A DNA stretch of 64,000 nucleotides from Clostridiales bacterium UBA4039 (lineage in GTDB: Bacteria > Bacillota > Clostridia > Lachnospirales > Vallitaleaceae): assembly GCA_002382805.1 (NCBI GenBank), contig DGAD01000054.1, positions 104,995 to 168,994 of the forward strand. Direction: 5' to 3'. Made by a program: the position numbers and the translations under genes. Position 1 is the first letter of the stretch; each line of letters opens with the position of its first letter. A model generated the notes under the pieces. It was not told where the DNA came from. It did no database searches and saw only the letters and a list, made by a program, of their open reading frames with translations. Below, piece by piece: positions 17,944 through 25,617 of this stretch.

Positions 17944-20196
17944 ATGAATGCACAGGAAATGTTAAGAGAACTTCCGAAAGGACTATTAAACTGGTATAGT
18001 TTTAGTGATAAATGTACAATTTTATATATTGGTGATGAAAAGGATACCATCTATGAACTGCTTATAAAAAAAGCAGAGGTTGTTGAGGCTGTAAAAAGTG
18101 ACCGAAGCATTGATAAAGCATTCATTAGTGATAGAACAGCCACATACGATTATATTGTTGCTCTTTATCAACTTGAGAAAGCAAAGGATCCGGTAGAGGC
18201 GCTTATAGGATGGAAGCAAATGCTAAAAAATACAGGAACCCTTCTTCTAGGAACGGATAATCGCTTAGGTATACGTTACTTCTGTGGAGATAGGGATCCC
18301 TATACCGGAAGAAGCTTTGATGGAATTGAAAACTATCGACAGATTGTATCCTATGGCAAAGCATATATCCAAGGGAGAAATTATTCAAAAGCAGAAATCA
18401 AAGGCTTTCTAAACCGTGCCGGATGGAAGCATTACAAAACCTATTCAGTTCTTCCCAATTTGGAAATGCCGCAAGTGATTTATGCACAGACAATGTTGCC
18501 AAATGAAGAATTAGGGATTCGCTTGTTTCCAAAGTATAATCATCCGGATTCGGTTTTTTTAGATGAAAAATACGTCTATAGTGATCTTATAAATAATGGT
18601 ATGTTTCATAGTATGGCCAATACGTATTTGTTTGAATGTAGTCAAAGCAAACGATTTGACAACGTCGAACATGTAACTATTTCCATGGACCGTGGAAGAG
18701 ATAATGCACTCATGACACTCATCAGAGACACGCATACTGTAGAAAAAAAAGCCGTTTACCCTGAAGGAAATCAGAGATTACAACAAATTGTGAACAACCA
18801 AACGGTGTTAAAAAGCTGTAATATAAAGATGGTTGAAGGAAAATTAGTCAATAATACATACATCATGCCATTTGTAGAGGCGCCAATGGCTATAGACTAT
18901 ATTCGAAAGTTAGCATTTATGGACAAAGAGGAGTTTATTCGAGCAATTGATCGCTTTCGAGAGGTAATATTAAATTCTTCAAACCATGTTGATTCCATAG
19001 AGGAAACAAATCACCAAAGTGTTATATTGGAAAAAGGGTTTATTGATTTAGTACCCTTAAATTGTTTCTATGTTGATGGGGAATATATGTTTTTCGATCA
19101 AGAATTTTATGTGGAAAATTATCCGGCCAATGCAATTATATTTCGGGCTATTGAAATTATCTATATGCAAGATGCAAAAATCGAATCTATATTCTCTAAA
19201 GATTTTTTTTGGCACCGTTATAATCTTCAAAATGATGTTGAGCTGTGGAGAAAAAAATCGGGAGAGTTCACACAGAAACTCCGCAATCAAAAACAGTTAA
19301 AACCATTTCTTGAACAACATGAGATTAATCATCAGACGGTTCATACGAACCGTCAGCGAATGAATTATTCAAAAGATGAGTATCAGAAAATTTTTGTTAA
19401 TATATTTAAGGGGATTCAAAATCAAAAGATTATTCTTTTTGGTTCAGGGAATTTTACAAAGCGTTTTTTGAGTCTGTATGGAGAAGATTATGCGATTGCG
19501 TTTATTGTAGATAACAATCCAAATCAATGGGGGAAAAAACTAAATGGAATAGAAATTTGTTCGCCAGAGCGCTTAGTCAATCTAAACCTAGAGACATATC
19601 GAATTGTTATCTGTATTAAAGCGTTTTTACCGATTGTACACCAGTTAAAGACAATGGAGATTGATACGTACTATGTGTATGACCGGAATATCGAATATGA
19701 ACATACACAGACACCAAAGGTGATCGTACCAAAGGATAAAAGTCAGACAATAAAAAAATATAATATAGGCTATATTGCAGGGGTCTTTGATTTGTTTCAT
19801 GTAGGGCACTTAAACTTATTAAAGCGTGCAAAAGAGCAATGTAATTATCTCATTGTGGGGGTGGTTTCGGATGAAGGGGTTAGAAAAAACAAAAAAGTTG
19901 AACCCTATATTCCCTTTGATGAGCGCATAGAGATTGTTCGTTCCTGCCGATATGTGGATAGAGCGGTCGAGATTCCCTTGAATTTTGCTGGATCACGAGA
20001 GGCTTATGAGAAGTACCAATTTGATTGCCAATTTTCAGGAAGCGATTATAAAAATGATTCGGACTGGGAAGCAAACAAGATTTTTTTGCAAAAAAAAGGA
20101 GCAACCCTTGTTTTCATACCATATACCGAACAAACGAGTTCGACAAAAATAAAAAAGGCTATTCAAACAAGAGGCGAAAAGAATAATTTAGATTAG
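17944..20196 (+). CDS. Multidomain protein: SAM-methyltransferase-like, kinase-like, accessory and TagD-like cytidylyltransferase
   Basis: Four parts are visible in 750 residues. Residues 1-180 look like a class I SAM-dependent methyltransferase-type domain (ILYIGDEKDTIYELL, later TLLLGTDNRLGIRYFCGD). Residues about 230-480 resemble an aminoglycoside-phosphotransferase or kinase fold (FIDLVPLNCFYVDGEYMFF followed by DQEF). Residues about 490-585 are the shared accessory domain (ILFGSGNFTKRFLSLYGED, IVDNNPNQWG). Residues 600-745 are a glycerol-3-phosphate cytidylyltransferase-like domain with GVFDLFHVGH (HVGH at 619-622) and TSSTKIKKAI. A plausible job is phosphorylating a small alcohol and turning it into a CDP donor for the preceding TagB/TagF-like protein. 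The first domain may have lost methyltransferase activity. Confidence 0.75.
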   Translation: MNAQEMLRELPKGLLNWYSFSDKCTILYIGDEKDTIYELLIKKAEVVEAVKSDRSIDKAFISDRTATYDYIVALYQLEKAKDPVEALIGWKQMLKNTGTLLLGTDNRLGIRYFCGDRDPYTGRSFDGIENYRQIVSYGKAYIQGRNYSKAEIKGFLNRAGWKHYKTYSVLPNLEMPQVIYAQTMLPNEELGIRLFPKYNHPDSVFLDEKYVYSDLINNGMFHSMANTYLFECSQSKRFDNVEHVTISMDRGRDNALMTLIRDTHTVEKKAVYPEGNQRLQQIVNNQTVLKSCNIKMVEGKLVNNTYIMPFVEAPMAIDYIRKLAFMDKEEFIRAIDRFREVILNSSNHVDSIEETNHQSVILEKGFIDLVPLNCFYVDGEYMFFDQEFYVENYPANAIIFRAIEIIYMQDAKIESIFSKDFFWHRYNLQNDVELWRKKSGEFTQKLRNQKQLKPFLEQHEINHQTVHTNRQRMNYSKDEYQKIFVNIFKGIQNQKIILFGSGNFTKRFLSLYGEDYAIAFIVDNNPNQWGKKLNGIEICSPERLVNLNLETYRIVICIKAFLPIVHQLKTMEIDTYYVYDRNIEYEHTQTPKVIVPKDKSQTIKKYNIGYIAGVFDLFHVGHLNLLKRAKEQCNYLIVGVVSDEGVRKNKKVEPYIPFDERIEIVRSCRYVDRAVEIPLNFAGSREAYEKYQFDCQFSGSDYKNDSDWEANKIFLQKKGATLVFIPYTEQTSSTKIKKAIQTRGEKNNLD

Positions 20197-20200
20197 AGGT

Positions 20201-20227
20201 TAATTTTTTTGAAAAACAATCCGATAA
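20201..20227 (+). promoter_or_regulatory. Candidate sigma-28 (SigD) flagellar promoter
   Basis: TAAT at 20201-20204, a 15-base spacer, and TCCGATAA at 20220-20227 closely match the SigD/FliA pattern TAAA-N15-GCCGATAA. It lies 37 bp before flaG, where a flagellar late-gene promoter is expected. No comparable SigA promoter is seen here. Confidence 0.55.
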
Positions 20228-20263
20228 CTATATCAGAGGTATTGAATTTGAGGAGGTAATGCA

Positions 20264-20662
20264 ATGAGAGTTGAAACAATCAATAGTGAGTATCAAACAA
20301 GAGCATCCTATATGAATGGAATGCAATCAAAGAATATGGGAGTATCTCAGGCAGAAGCTAAAAAAACAAAGGATCACAATGATAAAAATGCGGCTGCTCA
20401 TGCAGAACCCAAAAATACAAAGGAAGCCGGAAAAGAAGAAAAAGATAAAACATTAGAAGCAATTGAACAAGCAAACAAGCATTTACGTATATATAATCGG
20501 CGATTGGAATATGAAATCCATGAAGCGACAAACCATATTATGGTGAAAGTCATCGATGCAGAAGATGACAAAGTCATCCGTGAAATTCCTTCGGAAAAGA
20601 TTCTTGATATGGTTGGACGCATTTGGGATGTAGCAGGAATTTTAGTTGACGAAAAGCGATAG
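20264..20662 (+). CDS. flaG: FlaG family flagellar protein
   Basis: The 132-residue protein has a charged, low-complexity N-terminal half (many Lys, Glu and Asn) and the conserved FlaG C-terminal half: LRIYNRRLEYEIHEATNHI, then VIREIPSEKILDM. FlaG proteins affect filament length and are normally encoded just before fliD, as here. The start ATG is preceded by GAGGAGG at 20250-20256. A candidate SigD promoter lies upstream. It stands at the junction between the glycan cluster and the flagellar cap genes. Confidence 0.9.
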   Translation: MRVETINSEYQTRASYMNGMQSKNMGVSQAEAKKTKDHNDKNAAAHAEPKNTKEAGKEEKDKTLEAIEQANKHLRIYNRRLEYEIHEATNHIMVKVIDAEDDKVIREIPSEKILDMVGRIWDVAGILVDEKR

Positions 20663-20685
20663 TATCTTTTTAAGGAGGCAATAAC

Positions 20686-22170
20686 ATGGGTATACAATTT
20701 ACTGGATTGGCATCAGGATTAGATACGCAATCCATTATTAATGACATGATGAAGGTAGAAAATTTAAAAGTACAGCGTGTCAAAAATCAAAAAACAATGA
20801 TTGAGTGGAGAAAAGATGCGTGGAGTGAGATGAACTCAAAACTGTATTCTTTTTATAAAGAAGAACTGTTTGATTTTAAATCTCAAGGTACATATCAACA
20901 GAAAAAAGTGACGAGTTCAAACGACGCAATAGTGTCTGTTAAGAACACGAACAGTGCATTGGTAGGTAGTCACACAGTTGATGTTCAGCAGATGGCCAAA
21001 GGTTCGTTTTTAACAGGGACAGAGCTTGCGGATACAACGACGGGGTCAACAACGGCTCGAGACTTAATGGGCTTAGCCGAAGGCGACGCATGGACAGATA
21101 AGACAATTACTGTAGAAGCAGATGGTGTGACCAGTAAGTCAATTACCATCGAAGAAACAGATACACTAGATAGTATCATGAAAAAATTCAAAGATACAGG
21201 ACTCGATATTAATGCAACTTATGATTCAAACTATAACCGTATCTTCTTATCCACAAAAGACACAGGAGAAAACCTTCAACTTGAATTATCAGGGGATAGC
21301 CAAGCATTAGAAAAACTTGGTTTCCAAGCAGGGAATCTTGTGGGAACGGCTGGACAAGATGCAGTCTTTACCTATAATGGAACAGAGTTGACAAGTGCGA
21401 CAAATGATGTTAATGTCAATGGATTATCTCTATCTATTCGTGCAGATAGCGGTTCGGTTAATATTGCAGCAACGCAAGATACAGATGCTATTTATGAAAA
21501 AGTCAAAGAGTTTGTCTTAAAATATAATGAACTAAAAGATTTGTTTAACACAAAACTAAATGCGGATTCAGCGAGAGGTTATGATCCGCTGTCATCGGAA
21601 GAAAAAAGTGCAATGTCTGAAGACGAAATTGAAGCATGGGAGACAAAAATTAAAGACGCACTTCTTCGACGTGATAATAAACTAGAAGATGTAGATAACC
21701 TCATGCGAAGTACGTTGACAGCATCTATCGGCGTGGATACAAGCGGTATGGAGTATAAATACTTGGCAGACCTAGGCATTGTTACAGGTGCATATACTGA
21801 AAAAGGGTTGCTACATATTGAAGGCGACGATGATGATACACTTTTTTCTGAAAAGGAAAACAAACTTCGACAAGCGATAGAAGATAATCCTGATGATGTG
21901 ATGGAATTCTTATCGGCGTTAGGTGGACAGCTTTATGATGAGATGCGAGATAAGATGAAATCATCAACAATGAGCAGTTCATTAACATTTTACAATGATA
22001 AACAAATGAGTGATCAAATTGAAGATAAAGAAGAAGAGATTGCAAAACTGGAAGATAGACTTGCTGCAATTGAGGAAAGATATTATAATCAATTTGCAGC
22101 TATGGAACAAGCTATGCAAAAAAGTCAGTCAACAGGGCAGTGGCTATCGCAACAATTTGCATCATTTTAA
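20686..22170 (+). CDS. fliD: Flagellar hook-associated protein 2 (filament cap)
   Basis: The 494 residues start with FTGLASGLDTQSIINDMMKV, the conserved FliD N-terminus, and end in a coiled coil (about residues 440-475, rich in Glu/Lys heptads) followed by GQWLSQQFASF. The central region holds the variable D2/D3-type domains and two long acidic patches. FliD caps the growing filament and folds secreted flagellin. The gene is 23 bp behind flaG and 27 bp before fliS, so the three are likely co-transcribed. The ATG is preceded by AAGGAGGC. Confidence 0.95.
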   Translation: MGIQFTGLASGLDTQSIINDMMKVENLKVQRVKNQKTMIEWRKDAWSEMNSKLYSFYKEELFDFKSQGTYQQKKVTSSNDAIVSVKNTNSALVGSHTVDVQQMAKGSFLTGTELADTTTGSTTARDLMGLAEGDAWTDKTITVEADGVTSKSITIEETDTLDSIMKKFKDTGLDINATYDSNYNRIFLSTKDTGENLQLELSGDSQALEKLGFQAGNLVGTAGQDAVFTYNGTELTSATNDVNVNGLSLSIRADSGSVNIAATQDTDAIYEKVKEFVLKYNELKDLFNTKLNADSARGYDPLSSEEKSAMSEDEIEAWETKIKDALLRRDNKLEDVDNLMRSTLTASIGVDTSGMEYKYLADLGIVTGAYTEKGLLHIEGDDDDTLFSEKENKLRQAIEDNPDDVMEFLSALGGQLYDEMRDKMKSSTMSSSLTFYNDKQMSDQIEDKEEEIAKLEDRLAAIEERYYNQFAAMEQAMQKSQSTGQWLSQQFASF

Positions 22171-22197
22171 GTTGTAAGAGTATTCAGGAGGAATTAA

Positions 22198-22593
22198 ATG
22201 ACAAGTAATCCATATGCGAAAATCAAGCAAAATTCAGTGATGACAGCTTCAGCACAAGACTTGACACTCATGTTATATGATGGAGCTATAAAATACGCTA
22301 ATCAAGCAATTGTTGCAATTGAGCATAAGCAATATGACGTGGCGCATGCCAAAATTATGCGAGTTCAAGACATAATACAAGAATTTATCGTGACCCTTGA
22401 TCCAAATTACGAGATTTCAACGGATATGCGTCGATTGTATGATTATCTATATCAACGACTAGTTCAGGCAAATGCGCGAAAAAATGTGGAAATTATAGAA
22501 GAAGTACTTGGTTTTCTAAGAGAGTTTCGAGATACATGGAAACAGGCGATGGAACTATCAAAGCAAGGAACGCAATCTGTACAAGTACAATAA
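22198..22593 (+). CDS. fliS: Flagellin secretion chaperone FliS
   Basis: This is a 131-residue, mostly helical protein. NPYAKIKQNSVMTASAQDLT and LMLYDGAIKYANQA at the N-terminus are the FliS signature, and YDYLYQRLVQANARKN forms a later conserved helix. FliS binds the flagellin C-terminus in the cytoplasm, prevents early polymerisation and hands it to the export gate. It is directly downstream of fliD, the usual clostridial and bacillar order. An AGGAGG site stands seven bases before the ATG. Confidence 0.94.
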   Translation: MTSNPYAKIKQNSVMTASAQDLTLMLYDGAIKYANQAIVAIEHKQYDVAHAKIMRVQDIIQEFIVTLDPNYEISTDMRRLYDYLYQRLVQANARKNVEIIEEVLGFLREFRDTWKQAMELSKQGTQSVQVQ

Positions 22594-22609
22594 GTCAGGC
22601 GGTGAAGTT

Positions 22610-23095
22610 GTGCAAGAAGTCATTACAACATTAGAATTGTTGAATCATGGTCTTTTATCAAAAAAGAAAAGCCTTGAGGCTTTATTAATGTACACAAAAG
22701 AGCAACAACAATTGCTAGCTGAAGAAATGTTTGATATGAAAGCTTTTAATACGCTTATTAAAAAGAAACAACAAGATATTAACAATATTGTTCAAATTGA
22801 TGATGGGTTTGCGCAAAGTTACAAACGTATTCGCCATCAAGTGGAAAAACACCCAACAATGTATGCGGATTACATACGATTAATACAAGAAAATTTAAAA
22901 GTAATATCAGAATTAAGTACGGAGATAAGTGTTTTAGAAGAAAAAAACAATATGACCTTTAAAAATGTGTCAAAAAAAACAAAAGAGTATATTCGTTCCT
23001 TTAGGACAAACAAGAAGTCTGTTGTTAATTATTATAAGAACTATAATAAGCAGCAAGAAAGTGTGCGAGATCGGTTTTTTGATTCACAAAAGTAA
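22610..23095 (+). CDS. FlgN/FliT-like flagellar chaperone, putative
   Basis: The start is GTG at 22610, only 16 bp after fliS. The 161-residue product is almost wholly helical, with long heptad-like stretches and many Gln, Lys and Glu residues (for example TTLELLNHGLLSKKKSLEAL). It has no membrane segment or signal peptide. Length and helical content fit the FlgN family of export chaperones for hook-associated proteins, but the family match is weak. Position after fliS is the main support. The gene is the last before the ribosomal superoperon. Confidence 0.6.
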   Translation: MQEVITTLELLNHGLLSKKKSLEALLMYTKEQQQLLAEEMFDMKAFNTLIKKKQQDINNIVQIDDGFAQSYKRIRHQVEKHPTMYADYIRLIQENLKVISELSTEISVLEEKNNMTFKNVSKKTKEYIRSFRTNKKSVVNYYKNYNKQQESVRDRFFDSQK

Positions 23096-23110
23096 ATGAT
23101 AGTAAAACTA

Positions 23111-23139
23111 TTGACAAAAGCCCTTAAGTGTGATAAATT
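23111..23139 (+). promoter_or_regulatory. SigA-type promoter of the rpmG-secE-nusG operon
   Basis: TTGACA at 23111-23116, a 17-base spacer and TAAATT at 23134-23139. It is the only good promoter between the flagellar genes and rpmG, and it overlaps the left arm of a terminator-like hairpin. Confidence 0.65.
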
Positions 23140-23172
23140 ATTAGTTGCACGTTTAGAGGGCTCTTTTTTTTT
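23119..23172 (+). terminator. Probable terminator of the flagellar operon
   Basis: AGCCCT at 23119-23124 pairs with AGGGCT at 23157-23162. Inner GTG/CAC and TAA/TTA pairs extend the stem with a small bulge, and nine T's follow at 23164-23172. The left arm lies inside the rpmG promoter spacer, so only transcripts from upstream can form the hairpin. Confidence 0.55.
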
Positions 23173-23224
23173 GTAAGAAAAAGTCTGAAAAACAACCTTA
23201 TTAGACTAAGTGGAGGTGGAAGTT

Positions 23225-23374
23225 GTGCGTGTAAAAATTACTTTAGAGTGTACGGAGTGCAAAAACAGAAACTATAACATGACCAAGGATAAAAAAGCAC
23301 ACCCAGAGCGCTTAGAAACAAAAAAATATTGCAAGTTCTGTAAAAAGCATACGAATCACAAAGAAACGAAGTAA
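23225..23374 (+). CDS. rpmG: Ribosomal protein L33
   Basis: A 49-residue basic protein starting at GTG 23225 behind GGAGGTGG. It reads [17 protein letters not shown] and later KYCKFCKKH, so both CxxC pairs of the zinc-binding form are present. L33 belongs to the large subunit near the E site. Placement directly before secE-nusG is the common Firmicute order. The protein is short but family-typical in length. Confidence 0.95.
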   Translation: MRVKITLECTECKNRNYNMTKDKKAHPERLETKKYCKFCKKHTNHKETK

Positions 23375-23415
23375 TTCTTGATTCCGTTTTTTATGGGAGA
23401 AAAGGAAGTGAATCA

Positions 23416-23619
23416 ATGGGAGAAGCAGACGCTAAGAAAGTTGGTTTTTTCAAAGGGGTCCGATCTGAATTCAAGAAGATTGTGTGGCCTAACAAAAAGA
23501 CAATAATGAAGCAAACGTATGTTGTTGTCATTCTTGCCCTCATCCTTGGTGGACTTATTGCTGCCATCGATGCAGGTTTTCAGTTCGTTATTTTTGATCT
23601 GATTTTAGGAAATCTATAA
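23416..23619 (+). CDS. secE: Preprotein translocase subunit SecE
   Basis: This is a 67-residue protein with the short single-spanning form found in Gram-positives. GVRSEFKKIVWPNKKTI is the conserved amphipathic stretch, and one membrane helix follows at about residues 35-60. It joins SecY and SecG in the membrane protein-conducting channel. It lies 12 bp before nusG, an almost invariant pairing. Confidence 0.95.
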   Translation: MGEADAKKVGFFKGVRSEFKKIVWPNKKTIMKQTYVVVILALILGGLIAAIDAGFQFVIFDLILGNL

Positions 23620-23631
23620 AGGTGGTTACTT

Positions 23632-24153
23632 ATGGCAGAAGAAGCTAAGTGGTACGTAGTTCATACCTATTCAGGGTATGAGAACAAAGTAAAAGCAAAT
23701 ATTGAGAAGTTGATTGAAAATCGTAAGATTCAAGATCAGATTCTAGAAGTCATCGTTCCGTTGCATAAAGTATATGAAGACAAAAACGGTACACGAAAAG
23801 AAGTCGACAAAAAACTTTTTCCAGGCTATGTCTTGTTGAAAATGTTTATGAACGATGAGACGTGGTACGTAGTTCGAAATACACGTGGTGTAACAGGATT
23901 TGTAGGTCCGGGTTCTAAACCGGTTCCGCTTTCGGAAGCAGAAATTTCTGCGATGGGTATTGACTTATCTGTTGTTGAGTTGTTTGTCGAAATAGGTGAC
24001 ACTGTTACTGTTGTTGACGGGCCATTTGAAGGTTCTGTTGGAGTGATTAAAGAGATCCATGATCATAAACGAACAGTTATTGTTAATCTATCTATTTTTG
24101 GACGAGACACACCGGTAGAATTAGATTATGCGAAGATTCAAAAAATGAATTAA
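23632..24153 (+). CDS. nusG: Transcription elongation/antitermination factor NusG
   Basis: The 173 residues begin KWYVVHTYSGYENKVKANI, the NGN domain that contacts RNA polymerase, with LFPGYVLLKM and VRNTRGVTGFVG in its core. The last ~60 residues are a KOW domain (VTVVDGPFEGSVGVIKEI). NusG modulates pausing and couples polymerase to Rho or the ribosome. The length is normal for the family. Confidence 0.97.
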   Translation: MAEEAKWYVVHTYSGYENKVKANIEKLIENRKIQDQILEVIVPLHKVYEDKNGTRKEVDKKLFPGYVLLKMFMNDETWYVVRNTRGVTGFVGPGSKPVPLSEAEISAMGIDLSVVELFVEIGDTVTVVDGPFEGSVGVIKEIHDHKRTVIVNLSIFGRDTPVELDYAKIQKMN

Positions 24154-24196
24154 ACGAACAAAGCTTTTTATGGAAGAAATTCAGGAGGTGCGCTAA

Positions 24197-24622
24197 ATGG
24201 CGAAAAAAGTTACAGGACTTATTAAATTGCAGATTCCTGCTGGAAAAGCAACTCCAGCACCACCAGTTGGACCGGCATTAGGTCAACATGGTGTAAACAT
24301 TGTGCAGTTTACAAAAGAGTTCAATGCAAAAACGGAAAAAGATGCCGGTATGATTATTCCGGTTGTAATCACAGTATATCAAGATAGAAGCTTTAGCTTC
24401 ATCACAAAGACTCCACCTGCAGCTGTTCTTATTAAAAAAGAATGTGGAATCAAATCTGGTTCAGGTGTACCACAAAAAGATAAAGTGGCTACAATCACAA
24501 AAGAGAGTCTTAAAAAGATTGCAGAAATCAAGATGCAAGACCTTAATGCTGCAAACGTTGAATCAGCAATGAGTATGATTGCTGGTACATGCCGAAGCAT
24601 GGGTGTTGTTGTCGAAGAATAG
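24197..24622 (+). CDS. rplK: Ribosomal protein L11
   Basis: The 141-residue protein has [20 protein letters not shown] at the N-terminus and [11 protein letters not shown] at the end, both diagnostic. L11 forms part of the GTPase-associated centre with 23S rRNA and is the stringent-response sensor site for RelA. It pairs with rplA 52 bp downstream. AGGAGGTG precedes the ATG. Confidence 0.98.
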   Translation: MAKKVTGLIKLQIPAGKATPAPPVGPALGQHGVNIVQFTKEFNAKTEKDAGMIIPVVITVYQDRSFSFITKTPPAAVLIKKECGIKSGSGVPQKDKVATITKESLKKIAEIKMQDLNAANVESAMSMIAGTCRSMGVVVEE

Positions 24623-24674
24623 TTAGATTTGTGTGGGAGGGATACTCCCGATATTACCACAAGGAGGAAATGGA

Positions 24675-25373
24675 ATGAAAAAAGGTAAAAGATATGCAGA
24701 AATTGCCAAACTAGTTGATAGAACCAAACTGTATGATCCTGAAGAAGCTTTGAGTTTAGTGACAGAAACAGGTAAAGCAAAATTCGATGAAACTGTAGAA
24801 GCACATATTCGATTGGGAGTAGACAGTCGTCATGCAGACCAACAAGTACGTGGTGCGGTAGTATTACCTCACGGTACAGGTAAAACAGTTCGTGTTTTAG
24901 TATTTGCTAAAGGCGAACAAGCGACACAAGCAGAAGAAGCAGGAGCTGACTTTGTTGGTGCAGAAGAACTTATTCCTAGAATCCAAAATGATGGATGGTT
25001 GGATTTTGATGTAATCGTTGCTACACCTAACATGATGGGTGTTGTTGGTCGTTTAGGACGTGTCCTTGGTCCAAAGGGATTAATGCCTAACCCAAAAGCG
25101 GGTACAGTTACTATGGATGTTGCGAAAGCTGTTAATGATATTAAAGCCGGTAAAATTGAGTACCGACTGGATAAAGCCAATATTATACACGTACCAATCG
25201 GTAAAGTGTCATTTGGTAAAGAAAAATTAATGGACAACTTCCACACATTAATGAGTGCGATTATTAAAGCGAAGCCAGCGGCAGCAAAAGGTAAATACCT
25301 TCGAAGTGTTAACGTTGCTTCAACAATGGGACCTGGTATTAAAATTAATGCAGGTAAGATTGAAGATAAATAG
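24675..25373 (+). CDS. rplA: Ribosomal protein L1
   Basis: The start is ATG 24675 ([15 protein letters not shown]), because AAGGAGG lies just before it at 24661-24667; an upstream in-frame codon at 24633 would add 14 residues unlike L1. The 232-residue product has [14 protein letters not shown] and [15 protein letters not shown], the rRNA-binding signature. L1 forms the mobile stalk at the E site and represses its own operon in many bacteria. Confidence 0.97.
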   Translation: MKKGKRYAEIAKLVDRTKLYDPEEALSLVTETGKAKFDETVEAHIRLGVDSRHADQQVRGAVVLPHGTGKTVRVLVFAKGEQATQAEEAGADFVGAEELIPRIQNDGWLDFDVIVATPNMMGVVGRLGRVLGPKGLMPNPKAGTVTMDVAKAVNDIKAGKIEYRLDKANIIHVPIGKVSFGKEKLMDNFHTLMSAIIKAKPAAAKGKYLRSVNVASTMGPGIKINAGKIEDK

Positions 25374-25396
25374 TACTTAATATAATATGACTTTAA

Positions 25397-25426
25397 TGTG
25401 GAGAATGACTCCCATCATTCTCCACA
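25397..25426 (+). other. Perfect 12-bp hairpin without U-tract after rplA
   Basis: TGTGGAGAATGA pairs perfectly with TCATTCTCCACA around a 6-base loop. The bases after it (AAAATATTAC) are not a T-run, so it is not a standard terminator on the + strand. It ends 9 bp before the next promoter. It may be an RNA end-protection or processing site, or a weak terminator. Confidence 0.6.
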
Positions 25427-25435
25427 AAATATTAC

Positions 25436-25464
25436 TTGACAGCGACGTTTATCTCTGATATACT
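25436..25464 (+). promoter_or_regulatory. Promoter of rplJ-rplL
   Basis: TTGACA at 25436-25441, a 17-base spacer, and TATACT at 25459-25464. Transcription would begin near 25471, just upstream of the L10 leader fold. Confidence 0.8.
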
Positions 25465-25481
25465 TTGTCAAGTGAAAAAAA

Positions 25482-25588
25482 TGACTACCGCAGACAGTAG
25501 GTGCTTAAGAGCATAACGTATACGACCTACCGAGGAGATAATAACGATATGGTTAGACTCTTTCTGCGCGTGTAGTAAGAGTTTTTTT
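25482..25588 (+). ncRNA. L10 leader (ribosomal protein L10 autoregulatory RNA) with terminator
   Basis: The leader holds ACAGTAGGTGC ... CGACCTACCGAGGAG, where GTAGGT pairs with ACCTAC; this is the core of the Rfam-type L10 leader that binds L10-(L12)4. It ends in a hairpin, ACTCTT (25557-25562) with AAGAGT (25577-25582), and a seven-T run at 25582-25588. The arrangement suggests attenuation: L10 complex binding would favour the terminator and reduce rplJL expression. The family assignment is by pattern and position. Confidence 0.75.
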
Positions 25589-25617
25589 ATTTACACAATA
25601 CTTAAGGAGGTGTAACA

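Noticed and set aside
1063-20196. Teichoic acid or capsule biosynthesis operon
   Set aside because: No lipid-carrier initiator, flippase or ABC exporter is present and the cluster abuts fliD; not fully excluded because the left end is cut.
24379-24804. Minus-strand 141-residue open frame across rplK-rplA
   Set aside because: Antisense to two certain ribosomal genes and their spacer, with no Shine-Dalgarno or family resemblance.
25397-25426. Intrinsic terminator after rplA
   Set aside because: The hairpin is perfect but is followed by AAAATATT rather than a T-run.
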